A stretch of DNA of 64,000 nt from Proteiniphilum sp. UBA5384 (GCF_002410825.1 NZ_DHOS01000070.1:1-64000), one strand, 5' to 3'. Shown: positions 33,209 to 42,486, counted from the first letter of the stretch. A program made the numbers and translations. The notes: generated by a model not told the origin, from the letters alone.

Positions 33209-35407
33209 TTAATTCGCCATATCCGAGAAGAACTTGATACGTACAAGGCGTATCTCGGTTTCAGTGTAATCCGATAACTCTTCCTGTGCCTTCTCCAAGT
33301 CATCTATTTCTGTCTCTTTGAAATAGGAATATATATCCTGCAGTACATCCTGATCCATCACTTCATTGAGGAAATAATCGATATTGATTTTTGTACCTGA
33401 ATATACAATAGCTTCTACTTCTGTCAGCATTTCATTGAAGTCTATTCCTTTTGATTCAGCCAGGTCATCGAGCGCCACCTTCCTGTCGATAGCCTGTACG
33501 ATGGAAACTTTTAGTTTCGATTTGTTGGCGACTGTTTTCACACGGAGGTCTTCGGGACGGGTAATATCATTTTCCTCCACATGTTTCTTTATCAGGTCCA
33601 CAAATTCTTTTCCGTACCGTTTGGCTTTTCCTGCACCCACACCGGGGATGTTCTGTAATTCGTCGAGAGTGATGGGATAAGAGGTTGCCATGGCTTCGAG
33701 CGATGAAGGCTGGAAAATCACATAAGGAGGAACATTCAATTTCTTGGATAGTTTCTTCCTCAAGTCTTTCATCATAGAGAAGAGCACGGGGTCGGCAGCC
33801 CCCCCGCTGCCGGCGGCAGAGATCACATCCGAATCATCATTTTCAGGATCGGTCACGCCGTCTTCATCCTCATCATCTTTGGTGATTTTAAAAGATACGG
33901 GATTCTTCAGGAAATCCTTTCCTTTTTTTGTAATCTTCAGAATGCCGTAGTTCTCAATATCTTTTTTCAAATAGTTATCGAGCAATGCCTGACGGATCAC
34001 CACTTCCCAGGTGCTTTCTTCCTCATCGGCGCCCGATCCGAATTCTTCGAGTTCGTTGTGCCCATAAGTCTCTATATCGGATGATTCTTTCCCTATAAGG
34101 AAATCTATAAGATAATCGGCCTTTTGTTTTTCTTTGAGAGCGCTAACCGCTTCTAATACAGTAATAAGTAACTCTTTCGCTTCCACTTTCTTCTTGGGAT
34201 TTAAACAATTGTCACAATGTTCACAATTATGTTCGTTATATTCTTCGCCGAAATAGTGCAGCAGCACTTTTCTCCGGCAGACGGATGTCTCTGCGTAAGC
34301 CGCTGTTTCCAGCAGCAGTTGCTTTCCGATCTCCTGTTCCGAAACCGGTTTTCCCTGCATGAAACGTTCTAATTTCTGCAGGTCTTTTTCCGAGTAAAAT
34401 GCAATACATTTTCCCTCCCCGCCGTCACGACCGGCACGCCCGGTTTCCTGGTAATAACCTTCAAGGCTTTTGGGTATATCATAATGAATCACATAGCGCA
34501 CGTCGGGCTTGTCGATACCCATACCAAAGGCAATGGTGGCTACAATCACATCTACTTTCTCCATTAGAAAAGCATCCTGGTTATAGCTACGGGTGGCGGC
34601 ATCCATTCCCGCATGGTAGGGTAATGCCCTTATATCGTTAGCTTGCAATATCTCTGCAAAATCGTCTACTTTTTTTCTGCTCAGGCAATAAATAATCCCT
34701 GATTTTCTCCCCTGGGAGAGAATATATTTGATGATATCCCTGTCGATCTTATCGCTCTTGTGTCGGACCTCATAATAGAGGTTAGGACGGTTAAAAGATG
34801 ATTTGAATACTGCGGCATCGCTCATCCCGAGATTTTTCTGGATATCATGTTGCACCTTCGGTGTAGCCGTGGCTGTTAGTGTGATGATGGGGCGGACGCT
34901 GATTTCGCTGATGATGGGCCTGATGCGCCGGTATTCCGGACGGAAATCGTGCCCCCATTCTGAAATACAATGCGCTTCGTCCACAGCATAAAAAGAGATG
35001 GGGATGTTCCGGAGAAACTCTATGTTTTCGGCTTTTGTAAGCGACTCGGGTGCCACATAAAGCATCTTTGTCTTTCCTGAAAGCACATCCTTTTTCACCT
35101 CTTCAATTTCTTGTCTGTTAAGGGACGAATTCAGAAAATGAGCGATACCATCTTCTTCACTGTAGTTGCGCATGGCATCTACCTGATTTTTCATCAATGC
35201 AATAAGGGGAGAGATGATGATTGCCGTACCCTCCATCAGCAGAGCCGGAAGTTGGTAACAGAGCGATTTTCCGCCACCTGTAGGCATCAATACAAAAGTG
35301 TCCTTCCCGGATAAGATACTTTCTATGATGGCTTCCTGATTACCTTTGAAAGTATCGAACCCGAAATATTTCTTTAGCCCCTTGTATAATAAATATTGTT
35401 TTTCCAT
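33209..35407 (-). CDS. recQ: ATP-dependent DNA helicase RecQ
   Basis: A 3'-5' superfamily-2 helicase for recombination and replication-fork repair. The protein has 732 residues, longer than the roughly 610 of E. coli RecQ. Walker A is MPTGGGKSLCYQ and the DExH box VDEAHCISEWGHDFR. Motif VI is QETGRAGRDG. The RQC zinc-binding cysteines are seen in CRRKVLLHYFGEE followed by NCEHCDNC. An HRDC-like helical domain follows (IPGVGAGKAKRYG), then about 100 extra C-terminal residues. An acidic linker (about 540-560) precedes HRDC. The ATG at 35407 is chosen because the earlier start at 35419 is GTG. It has its own strong promoter. Confidence 0.95.
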   Translation of the reverse strand: MEKQYLLYKGLKKYFGFDTFKGNQEAIIESILSGKDTFVLMPTGGGKSLCYQLPALLMEGTAIIISPLIALMKNQVDAMRNYSEEDGIAHFLNSSLNRQEIEEVKKDVLSGKTKMLYVAPESLTKAENIEFLRNIPISFYAVDEAHCISEWGHDFRPEYRRIRPIISEISVRPIITLTATATPKVQHDIQKNLGMSDAAVFKSSFNRPNLYYEVRHKSDKIDRDIIKYILSQGRKSGIIYCLSRKKVDDFAEILQANDIRALPYHAGMDAATRSYNQDAFLMEKVDVIVATIAFGMGIDKPDVRYVIHYDIPKSLEGYYQETGRAGRDGGEGKCIAFYSEKDLQKLERFMQGKPVSEQEIGKQLLLETAAYAETSVCRRKVLLHYFGEEYNEHNCEHCDNCLNPKKKVEAKELLITVLEAVSALKEKQKADYLIDFLIGKESSDIETYGHNELEEFGSGADEEESTWEVVIRQALLDNYLKKDIENYGILKITKKGKDFLKNPVSFKITKDDEDEDGVTDPENDDSDVISAAGSGGAADPVLFSMMKDLRKKLSKKLNVPPYVIFQPSSLEAMATSYPITLDELQNIPGVGAGKAKRYGKEFVDLIKKHVEENDITRPEDLRVKTVANKSKLKVSIVQAIDRKVALDDLAESKGIDFNEMLTEVEAIVYSGTKINIDYFLNEVMDQDVLQDIYSYFKETEIDDLEKAQEELSDYTETEIRLVRIKFFSDMAN

Positions 35408-35454
35408 TGAGTAAGTCACTCTGTAGTCATGCCCTCTTTACTGAAAGGCAAACA

Positions 35455-35485
35455 CAAAATTAGGAAAGTATTTTATATTTCCAAA
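35455..35485 (-). promoter_or_regulatory. recQ promoter (-33 TTTG, -7 TAATTTTG)
   Basis: On the minus strand TTTG (35485-35482) is followed after exactly 19 bp by TAATTTTG (35462-35455). Both match the Bacteroidetes consensus. The leader to the ATG at 35407 is about 40 nt. Confidence 0.7.
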
Positions 35486-35571
35486 TAAAGATTGTAGTAA
35501 TACAAAATGAATATCTGCATTTGTGTTGTGAATCTGTTCATTTTCAATGATGAACAGTTAGATATTTGCAT

Positions 35572-35604
35572 GAAAAAAACGCAAGCTGAACATGCGTTTT
35601 TTTC
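35572..35604. terminator. Terminator downstream of clpX
   Basis: GAAAAAAACGCA (35572-35583), a 9-nt loop and TGCGTTTTTTTC (35593-35604). It is A/T-flanked both ways, so functional on either strand. It ends the clpP-clpX transcript. A second inverted repeat (CTGTTCA/TGAACAG, 35534-35557) lies next to it. Confidence 0.7.
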
Positions 35605-35664
35605 ATTCATTCCCTTCAGGCTTTATCGGAATAGGATTCTTAAAGTCGTCAATGGATTTGTCTG

Positions 35665-36909
35665 TCAAGCCACTCTCAAATGGTGTAGATCAGAATTTTC
35701 CAATTGGTGAGCGGCATACTCGCGGGTAACGTGCATTTTCTTTTTCTCCTCAGTGGTTGGAAGAGTGAACATGGCTTCTATCATGATTGCTTCCACAATA
35801 GAGCGTAGTCCGCGGGCACCTAATTTAAATTCAATGGCCTTATCGACTATATATTCGTAGGCATCAGAAGCGAAAGTAAGCGTCACTCCATCCATTTCGA
35901 ATAGCTTCTGGTATTGCTTGATGATGGAATTCCGGGGTTCTACCAATATACGCAATAATGCATCTCTGTCGAGCGGTTCGAGATAAGTCAGAACGGGAAG
36001 GCGCCCGATAATTTCAGGGATCAGTCCGAATGATTTCAGATCAAGCGGAGTGATATATTTCATCAGGTTACTCCGGTCGATAACCGCAGTCTGGTTGCTG
36101 GCGGCATAACCCACCACACGCGTATTAAGGCGTTGGGCAATCTTTTTCTCTATCCCGTCGAATGCTCCGCCGCAAATAAAAAGTATATTTTTGGTGTTTA
36201 CGGAAATCATTCGTTGTTCAGGATGTTTCCGGCCCCCCTGGGGCGGTACGTTTACCACAGAGCCTTCCAGTAGCTTCAATAATCCTTGTTGTACCCCCTC
36301 GCCACTCACATCGCGGGTAATGGAGGGATTGTCACTTTTACGGGCAATTTTGTCGATCTCATCAATAAAGACAATCCCCCGTTCAGCCGCACTCACATTA
36401 TAGTCGGCTACCTGCAACAGTCGTGTGAGGATACTTTCGATATCCTCTCCCACATATCCTGCCTCGGTAAGCACTGTGGCATCCACAATTGTAAAGGGAA
36501 CCTGCAGCAATTTAGCGATCGTCCTTGCCAGCAACGTCTTTCCCGTCCCCGTTGCCCCTACCATGATGATATTTGATTTTTCGATCTCTACATCATCCTT
36601 GGTAGTTTTCTGTAAGATGCGTTTGTAGTGGTTGTAAACCGATACCGACAGAAACCGTTTCGCACTATCCTGGTTAATCACATACTGGTCCAGAAACTCC
36701 TTGATATGGGTAGGTTTGGGTAGTGAGGAAAGGGTGAGTCCGATATCTGATTTCTCATTGCCTTTGAATGAGTCATTTACAATTTCATGTGCCTGCTCGG
36801 CACACATATCGCAAATAAAACCGGTCATACCCGAAATAAGCAGATTCACTTCCTGCTCACTTCTACCACAAAAACTGCAGTGATTGCTGCTATTCGCCTT
36901 TTTTGCCAT
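35665..36909 (-). CDS. clpX: ClpX, ATP-dependent unfoldase of ClpXP
   Basis: This AAA+ hexamer recognises tagged substrates, unfolds them and feeds them to ClpP. It has 414 residues. The N-terminal zinc-binding domain has Cys11, Cys14, Cys33 and Cys36. Walker A is GATGTGKTLLA, Walker B is IVFIDEIDKIA, and the pore loop is AGYVGEDIES. The ClpP-docking loop region follows CGGAFDGIEKKI, where other ClpX proteins have an IGF tripeptide; I do not see a clear IGF here, so the docking residues may differ. It starts 3 bp after clpP on the same strand and is translationally coupled with it. Confidence 0.95.
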   Translation of the reverse strand: MAKKANSSNHCSFCGRSEQEVNLLISGMTGFICDMCAEQAHEIVNDSFKGNEKSDIGLTLSSLPKPTHIKEFLDQYVINQDSAKRFLSVSVYNHYKRILQKTTKDDVEIEKSNIIMVGATGTGKTLLARTIAKLLQVPFTIVDATVLTEAGYVGEDIESILTRLLQVADYNVSAAERGIVFIDEIDKIARKSDNPSITRDVSGEGVQQGLLKLLEGSVVNVPPQGGRKHPEQRMISVNTKNILFICGGAFDGIEKKIAQRLNTRVVGYAASNQTAVIDRSNLMKYITPLDLKSFGLIPEIIGRLPVLTYLEPLDRDALLRILVEPRNSIIKQYQKLFEMDGVTLTFASDAYEYIVDKAIEFKLGARGLRSIVEAIMIEAMFTLPTTEEKKKMHVTREYAAHQLENSDLHHLRVA

Positions 36910-36912
36910 TAT

Positions 36913-37587
36913 TTATTTCTTTTTAGACAGGACTTCATCCACCATACCGTATTCCTTGGCTTCGATTGCTGTCATCCAAAAATCACGGTCGGAGTCTCTC
37001 GCTACATCTTCCACCGGTTTACCCGAATGAGTGGATATGATGGCATAGAGTTCCTGTTTGATCTTTGCAATTTCACGGGCGGTGATTTCGATATCCGATG
37101 CTTGTCCCTGCACGCCTCCCAACGGTTGGTGGATCATCACACGCGAGTGGTTCAGGGCGAATCGTTTCTTATCGGTACCTGCTACCAGCAAAACGGCAGC
37201 CATGGATGCGGCAATACCTGTACAGATAGTGGATACATCACTCGATATGAACTGCATGGTGTCGTAGATACCCAATCCTGCATAGACAGACCCACCCGGT
37301 GAGTTGATGTAGATAGAGATATCTTTTCCCGGATCGGAAGAATCGAGATAAAGTAATTGGGCTTGGATCACATTGGCCGTATAATCATCAACGGCAGTGC
37401 CGAGGAAGATGATACGGTCCATCATCAAACGGGAGAAAACATCCATTTGTGCCACGTTGAGCTGACGTTCCTCGATGATGGTGGGGGAGATATAACCACC
37501 CTGGCTGGTGATGTTCATGTAACTGTCCAATCTGGCACCATTCATGCCCAGATGTTTCACCGCATATTTTCTAAAATCGTTATGCAT
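36913..37587 (-). CDS. clpP: ClpP protease subunit
   Basis: The proteolytic subunit, a barrel of two heptamers. The protein has 224 residues. The catalytic Ser128 is in CTGIAASMAAVLL and His153 in HSRVMIHQPLGG, and an Asp is expected after the helix EIAKIKQEL. The substrate-binding strand is INSPGGSVYAGLGIYDTM. An N-terminal extension of about 35 residues precedes the core, longer than in E. coli and possibly processed. It is co-transcribed with clpX (3-bp gap) from a promoter in the tig-clpP gap. Confidence 0.96.
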   Translation of the reverse strand: MHNDFRKYAVKHLGMNGARLDSYMNITSQGGYISPTIIEERQLNVAQMDVFSRLMMDRIIFLGTAVDDYTANVIQAQLLYLDSSDPGKDISIYINSPGGSVYAGLGIYDTMQFISSDVSTICTGIAASMAAVLLVAGTDKKRFALNHSRVMIHQPLGGVQGQASDIEITAREIAKIKQELYAIISTHSGKPVEDVARDSDRDFWMTAIEAKEYGMVDEVLSKKK

Positions 37588-37638
37588 AATATTATTTTTA
37601 TTTGTTCATAATTCATTACCGAATCAATACACTGCAAA

Positions 37639-37720
37639 CAAGGTGCCAAAATTGCACCTTGAAGCATTTGCCGGCATTTAAATTACAGAACAAATGTATA
37701 ACGAATTATCGGATTACAAA
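37639..37720 (-). promoter_or_regulatory. clpP promoter and leader hairpin
   Basis: On the minus strand TTTG (37720-37717), an 18-bp spacer and TACATTTG (37698-37691) form a near-ideal promoter. Transcription would start near 37684, giving a leader of about 97 nt. The leader contains the perfect inverted repeat CAAGGTGC/GCACCTTG (37639-37661, 7-nt loop), which is not followed by a T-tract. Confidence 0.6.
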
Positions 37721-37762
37721 ATAAATTATTGATAAACAATCTATAGATCGATCCTCCAACGA

Positions 37763-39265
37763 TTATTTTTTATCCGAAGCCTTTCTTTTTCTTGCCGGTT
37801 TTTTGTTTTCTGCCGCCTCTTCCTTAGTGTCAGCCGTTTCTTCTGCCTCTCCTCCGGTATGTTCGTCATTACTATCCGTATCAGCATGTTCGCCATGCTG
37901 GTGCGTATGTCCGGTCATTAATTCACTAAAATCTTTCGAAGAGATTTCTTTTTCGAGGATGTTTACATTTTCCTTTAGCCAGTCTATGATCTTGTCTTCG
38001 GTAGCCCTGTCAAACAGGCTGCGGACAGTCTCCTCTTTTTCGAGAAGACTTTTCGTATAGTTTTGCAATACATCGGCCGGAAGGTTGGTCATTCCGTATT
38101 GCGCAAATTGGGCTTTTGCCACTTGTACCGCCAGCGCTTCTATATCAGCGAATTCAACCTTGATATCGTTATCTTCCACGATTTTCTGTCTTGCCACCTG
38201 AAATTTCAGGTCCTCCAGTATTTTAGGGAAATCGTCTTCAATCTCTTCTGCAGTGCGGTTCTTATCTGCTTCGAGCAGCCAGCGTTTCAACAGTTCCTCG
38301 GGGAACGTTACATCATCCATCATCTTCACGATCAGGTCACGTGCTTCATGAATGAAGAGGTGGTCGGCATCCGGTTTATATTGTTTTACCAGTTCTTCCT
38401 CTACTTTTGTCCTGAACTCCTTTTCCGAAGAAGCCACCCCTTCGCCCAGTATGCGGTCGAACAGTTCCTGGTCCATTTCCGCTTCTTTATAACGGGTTAC
38501 CTCTTGAATGTCGAACCGGAAATCTGCCTCTATCTTTGCAACGTCTTCTTTGGTGGTTTGTAGCAGGGACGCAATTTCAGCTTCATTATTATCGTATGCT
38601 TTTCTGGGGTTGAATACCACGTTGTCGCCCATTTTTACCCCGATAAAGTTGGTTTTTGTCGCTTCATCCTTTATATAGGAAGGCATCAAAATAGCGTTTT
38701 CAATCACCTGCCCGCCTTCTTTCTCCTTGCCACCCTCCATCTCCGTAAGCGTGCCTTTGATGAGGTCGGTATCTTTGGCCTCTTCTTCTACCGAGACGTA
38801 TGTGCCGTAGTTTTGCTTATAGGCATTTACCTGTTGGTCAAGCAAGTCGGGTTCGAGTTGTACATTATAATAGGTCAGTTCCACACCTTTGTCGAACTTC
38901 AGGTCAAACTCAGGGGTAAGTGCCACGTCGAAAGAAAATTTTAACGCCTCATCTTTTTCCAGGTCAATTTCTTCGTCGAGGTTATCAGCCGGCATAGGTT
39001 CACCAAGCACTTTGAGTTTGTTGTCGCGAATAAAATTTCCTATCTCGTCGGAGACCATCTTGTTGATCTCATCCACCAATACAGCTTTGCCGTACATTTT
39101 TTGGATCAGGCTCTTGGGTACTTTTCCCTGGCGGAAACCGGGAATATTGGCCCTTTGACGGTATTGGTTGAGTGACTTATCTACCTTTTCCTGATAATCT
39201 GCTTTTTCCAGTTCAATGACGATGGTTCCATTTACATCGTTCGTTTTGTTCAGTGTTGACTTCAT
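37763..39265 (-). CDS. tig: Trigger factor with extended acidic/His C-terminus
   Basis: A ribosome-bound chaperone for nascent chains. The protein has 500 residues. The N-terminal ribosome-binding domain carries the signature PGFRQGKVPKSLIQKMYG (normally GFRxGKxP). The PPIase-like middle domain (about 150-245) is weakly conserved, as in other Bacteroidetes. The helical substrate-binding arms end near residue 450. A low-complexity tail of about 50 residues follows, with HTHQHGEHADTDSNDEHTGG and a Lys/Arg-rich end. It is encoded next to clpP-clpX, the arrangement known from many bacteria, but with a separate clpP promoter. Confidence 0.92.
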   Translation of the reverse strand: MKSTLNKTNDVNGTIVIELEKADYQEKVDKSLNQYRQRANIPGFRQGKVPKSLIQKMYGKAVLVDEINKMVSDEIGNFIRDNKLKVLGEPMPADNLDEEIDLEKDEALKFSFDVALTPEFDLKFDKGVELTYYNVQLEPDLLDQQVNAYKQNYGTYVSVEEEAKDTDLIKGTLTEMEGGKEKEGGQVIENAILMPSYIKDEATKTNFIGVKMGDNVVFNPRKAYDNNEAEIASLLQTTKEDVAKIEADFRFDIQEVTRYKEAEMDQELFDRILGEGVASSEKEFRTKVEEELVKQYKPDADHLFIHEARDLIVKMMDDVTFPEELLKRWLLEADKNRTAEEIEDDFPKILEDLKFQVARQKIVEDNDIKVEFADIEALAVQVAKAQFAQYGMTNLPADVLQNYTKSLLEKEETVRSLFDRATEDKIIDWLKENVNILEKEISSKDFSELMTGHTHQHGEHADTDSNDEHTGGEAEETADTKEEAAENKKPARKRKASDKK

Positions 39266-39344
39266 TATAATATATGAAAATGATTGTTTTTTGTTGAAAG
39301 TCCGTAAAATTCAACTGATTGTAACATTTAAAAAAATAAGATTG

Positions 39345-39375
39345 CAAAATTAGTGTTATTCTTTCAAATTGCAAA
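39345..39375 (-). promoter_or_regulatory. tig promoter
   Basis: On the minus strand TTTG (39375-39372), a 19-bp spacer and TAATTTTG (39352-39345) match both promoter boxes. The leader to the ATG at 39265 is about 70 nt. Confidence 0.6.
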
Positions 39376-39422
39376 AAATATTTTACACAACCCTTTACAA
39401 TTCTGTTACCGGATTATTGTGT

Positions 39423-39430
39423 TACCTTTG
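39423..39430 (+). promoter_or_regulatory. -7 element for the CPBP/DUF3109 pair
   Basis: TACCTTTG lies 21 bp before the ATG at 39452, so the transcript would have a leader of about 15 nt. It is divergent from the tig promoter. Confidence 0.5.
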
Positions 39431-39451
39431 CACTTTTAATGACACCGATAA

Positions 39452-40348
39452 ATGAGACCTCTTTTTTCATCGTTCACTCCGGGCAATAAAATAGCCTGGC
39501 TTTTTTTATTTCTACTGATCGGTATAGTAATGGCCGGTACCCTGACGAATCTTATTCTGTTAATACCCGCGGTAAGCAGTGGAGGAGATGTGGTGCCCAT
39601 CTACGTGGGGTCGGTGATGCAATCGGTATTGGCTACTGCCTTGCCGGCATATTTTATAGTGGCATTGACGCAGGAATATCCGGTAGATTATCTCAAGTTG
39701 AGGCCCAACGGCAAGATGGGAGAGGAAGTATTGCTGGCCATATTGGCATTTATCTTTTCCTACTTCCTGGCTTCATTCCTGGCCCAATGGAATAAAGGTA
39801 TGGAACTTCCCTCATCGATGCGACAAGTGGAACAGCTGTTCCGCTCTATGGAAGATGCTGCTCTCGAGACTACTGATTTATTGTTATCCGGTAAAACTAT
39901 CGGCAGGCTTCTGCTCAACCTCGTTATTGTGGGCGGATTGGCTGCGGTATCGGAGGAGATGTTTTTCCGTGGGGCTTTACAACAATTTATACAGGAGAAA
40001 TTTTCGAACGGACATGGAGCGGTGTGGATCACGGCATTGGTATTCAGTCTGGTGCATTTTCAATTCTATGGATTTCTTCCCCGGCTTCTTCTGGGTGCAC
40101 TGCTGGGGTACCTGTTCCTTTATACCCAAAACCTTTGGGCACCTATCATCTTTCATTTTATCAATAATGCGTTGGTGGTAGTGCTACATTATTTTTTTGG
40201 TGGTTCTGAATGGATGCAACAGATGGAAGAGATGCCGATCGACGGTCGGTTTGCACTTGCCGCCTGTCTGAGTGCCTTGTGCACAGTCCTGTTATTTTGG
40301 GGCTACGCTAAGAAGCGGAACATCCAACATTCAACTTCTAACTTTTAA
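39452..40348 (+). CDS. CPBP-family intramembrane glutamic endopeptidase
   Basis: An inner-membrane protein of 298 residues with about eight hydrophobic helices. It belongs to the CAAX-protease/bacteriocin-processing family (Abi, Rce1-like). The motifs are in order: SEEMFFRGALQQF (EExxxR) near residue 170, FSLVHFQFYGFLPRLLLG (FxxxH with downstream residues) near 205, and IFHFINNALVVV (HxxxN) near 235. These form the putative membrane-embedded active site. Substrates of bacterial members are mostly unknown. It is followed after 6 bp by the DUF3109 gene, so the two are probably co-transcribed. Confidence 0.88.
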   Translation: MRPLFSSFTPGNKIAWLFLFLLIGIVMAGTLTNLILLIPAVSSGGDVVPIYVGSVMQSVLATALPAYFIVALTQEYPVDYLKLRPNGKMGEEVLLAILAFIFSYFLASFLAQWNKGMELPSSMRQVEQLFRSMEDAALETTDLLLSGKTIGRLLLNLVIVGGLAAVSEEMFFRGALQQFIQEKFSNGHGAVWITALVFSLVHFQFYGFLPRLLLGALLGYLFLYTQNLWAPIIFHFINNALVVVLHYFFGGSEWMQQMEEMPIDGRFALAACLSALCTVLLFWGYAKKRNIQHSTSNF

Positions 40349-40354
40349 ACTTAT

Positions 40355-40930
40355 ATGATACAAATTCAACATACGCTTTTGTCGGACGATATATTCGAAG
40401 AGCAATTTATTTGCGACCTCTGTAAATGTAAGGGGCAATGCTGTGTGGAAGGAGAATCGGGAGCGCCCCTGACGAAAGAGGAATCTGCGCTGATAGAAGG
40501 AATCCTTCCTGAAATATGGAATGACCTCTCTCAAAAGGCGCAGCAGGTAATCAGTGTTCAGGGAATTGCCTATACCGATTACGATGGGGAATTGGTTACA
40601 TCCCTGGTGGACGGAAAAGAGTGTGTATTCACCTCTTTCGATGAGGAGGGTATTTGTAAATGTGTCATCGATACAGCTTATCGTGAAGGAAGGATATCCG
40701 TTCCAAAACCGGTATCCTGTCATCTTTATCCTGTCAGGCTGACAGAATACAATGATTTCACGGCTGTGAATTATCATCGTTGGTCTGTTTGCAGGCCGGC
40801 GGTTAAATTAGGGAAAAAAGAGGGAGTGCCCATTTACCGCTTCCTGAGAGAGCCACTGATTCGAAAATTTGGTGAAGAATGGTATGAGGAGGTTTGTGAA
40901 GCTGCGCGGTTATTGAAAAAAAAGGAATAA
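40355..40930 (+). CDS. DUF3109 family protein (Cys-rich)
   Basis: A protein of 191 residues without a signal peptide. The N-terminal motif CDLCKCKGQCCVEGESGAP (residues about 22-40) and later single cysteines (ECVF, GICKCVID, SCHLYPVR, WSVC) give about ten Cys, as in DUF3109 and the related YkgJ-type zinc/iron-chelating proteins. A metal site is probable, but the role is not known. The motif SCHLYPVRL near residue 122 is typical of the family. It is co-directional with the CPBP gene and may be translated from the same mRNA. Confidence 0.85.
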   Translation: MIQIQHTLLSDDIFEEQFICDLCKCKGQCCVEGESGAPLTKEESALIEGILPEIWNDLSQKAQQVISVQGIAYTDYDGELVTSLVDGKECVFTSFDEEGICKCVIDTAYREGRISVPKPVSCHLYPVRLTEYNDFTAVNYHRWSVCRPAVKLGKKEGVPIYRFLREPLIRKFGEEWYEEVCEAARLLKKKE

Positions 40931-40993
40931 CCGGAGAAATCGCCGATTTATGATTTTTTAGATCATTTACTTTCGAAATTTAGAATCTTATGC

Positions 40994-41001
40994 TATTTTT
41001 G
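40994..41001 (+). promoter_or_regulatory. -7 element for the TetR gene
   Basis: TATTTTTG matches TAnnTTTG, 28 bp before the ATG at 41029. The -33 box is imperfect (TTTCG about 23 bp upstream). Confidence 0.45.
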
Positions 41002-41028
41002 CACAGACTTATATGAAATGTGCAAAGT

Positions 41029-41661
41029 ATGACTTCAGCAATCTCCAAGACAAGGAAAAATTTGATCGATGTGGCACAACGTCTTTTTGCAAGAAAGGGC
41101 GTTGATAATACTACGATGAACGATATTGCCGAAGCGTCACAACGTGGTCGGCGTACTCTCTATACCTATTTCAGCAGTAAATATGATATTTATAAGGCGG
41201 TCATTGAGTCGGAACTAAATGAATTATACAGTCGGCTTGAGGAAGTGATTAAACGCGATATTCCTGCTGATGAAAAGCTTATATTACTGGCTTTTAACCG
41301 TCTCAGAGCAGTTAAAGAGGTAGTCTCGCGGAACGGTACGTTACGGGCTGATTTTTTCAGGGATATATGGCAAGTGGAGAATGTACGTAAAGAATTCGAT
41401 AAAAAAGAGATCCATTATCTCGAAGAAATTATACAGGATGGATGTGACAATGGAATTTTCGAGATAAAAAATGTAAAGCAGACTGCGGAATTATTGCACT
41501 ATGCTTTCAAAGGCCTCGAAGTACCGACGATCCGCGGTACGATGCAACTCGATTACAATAAGAAAGAGGATAGGGATATTATCGCCGGACTTCTTTTTAA
41601 AGGATTGTATAAGAGAAATGGAAATGTTGATTTCATGATCCCGATAAATCGGGACAGGTAG
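41029..41661 (+). CDS. TetR/AcrR family regulator
   Basis: A 210-residue transcriptional repressor. The N-terminal HTH reads ISKTRKNLIDVAQRLFARKG followed by NTTMNDIAEASQRGRRTLYTYF, where TTMNDIAEA...R.TLYTYF is the standard TetR recognition helix. The C-terminal ligand domain (about 60-200) is helical and not assignable. The ATG at 41029 is chosen over the GTG at 41020. It lies 75 bp before fabG on the same strand and may control fatty-acid synthesis genes. TetR proteins of this type (FabR/FadR-like) often do, but that is inference from position. Confidence 0.88.
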   Translation: MTSAISKTRKNLIDVAQRLFARKGVDNTTMNDIAEASQRGRRTLYTYFSSKYDIYKAVIESELNELYSRLEEVIKRDIPADEKLILLAFNRLRAVKEVVSRNGTLRADFFRDIWQVENVRKEFDKKEIHYLEEIIQDGCDNGIFEIKNVKQTAELLHYAFKGLEVPTIRGTMQLDYNKKEDRDIIAGLLFKGLYKRNGNVDFMIPINRDR

Positions 41662-41735
41662 TGTTGATTTAATGATTAGGTAGTCGGAAAGTGGAAATTA
41701 GAAATTTATAATTTATAATTCATAATTAAAATAAC

Positions 41736-42482
41736 ATGAAGTTATTAGAAGGAAAGACAGCATTAGTAACTGGAGCTGCCCGTGGTATTGGGAAAGCGAT
41801 TGCGTTAAAATTTGCCTCTGAAGGTGCGAATATCGCCTTTACAGACTTGATAATTGATGAAGTGGGGACAGCTACCGAACATGAAATCGCTTCAATGGGC
41901 GTAAAGTGTAAAGGTTACGCGTCCAACGCGTCCAATTTCGAGGAAACGCACAAGGTGGTTGAACAGGTTATGCAGGATTTCGGGCGTATAGATATCCTGA
42001 TTAATAACGCCGGTATCACCAAAGACGGTTTGATGATGCGGATGAGCGAACAGCAGTGGGATGCAGTGATCAACGTCAACCTGAAGTCGGCTTTCAACTT
42101 CATACATGCGGTAACTCCCGTGATGATGCGCCAGAAATCAGGTAGTATTGTGAATATGAGTTCGGTGGTAGGTGTATCCGGAAATGCCGGTCAGGCAAAC
42201 TACTCCGCATCGAAAGCTGGAATGATCGGTCTGGCAAAATCTATGGCCAAAGAATTGGGATCACGCGGTATCCGTGTCAATGCCATTGCCCCGGGATTTA
42301 TCATCACCGAAATGACCGGACAACTCTCGGAAGAGGTGCGCAACGAATGGGCAAAACAAATCCCATTGCGACGGGGAGGCACACCGGAAGATGTTGCGAA
42401 TACGGCATTATTCCTTGCATCGGACCTCTCTTCGTATGTGAGCGGGCAGGTAATCAACGTATGCGGTGGCATGAATACCTGA
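41736..42482 (+). CDS. fabG: 3-oxoacyl-ACP reductase
   Basis: This enzyme reduces 3-oxoacyl-ACP to 3-hydroxyacyl-ACP with NADPH in fatty-acid elongation. The protein has 248 residues. The cofactor motif is TGAARGIGKAIA. NNAG is at about 89, the catalytic Ser in NMSSVVG, and Tyr and Lys in YSASKAG. The C-terminus PLRRGGTPEDVANTALFLASDLSSYVSGQVINVCGG is classic FabG. The next gene starts 4 bp after its stop. Other SDR functions are possible, but the length and motifs fit FabG best. Confidence 0.92.
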   Translation: MKLLEGKTALVTGAARGIGKAIALKFASEGANIAFTDLIIDEVGTATEHEIASMGVKCKGYASNASNFEETHKVVEQVMQDFGRIDILINNAGITKDGLMMRMSEQQWDAVINVNLKSAFNFIHAVTPVMMRQKSGSIVNMSSVVGVSGNAGQANYSASKAGMIGLAKSMAKELGSRGIRVNAIAPGFIITEMTGQLSEEVRNEWAKQIPLRRGGTPEDVANTALFLASDLSSYVSGQVINVCGGMNT

Positions 42483-42486
42483 TTAA

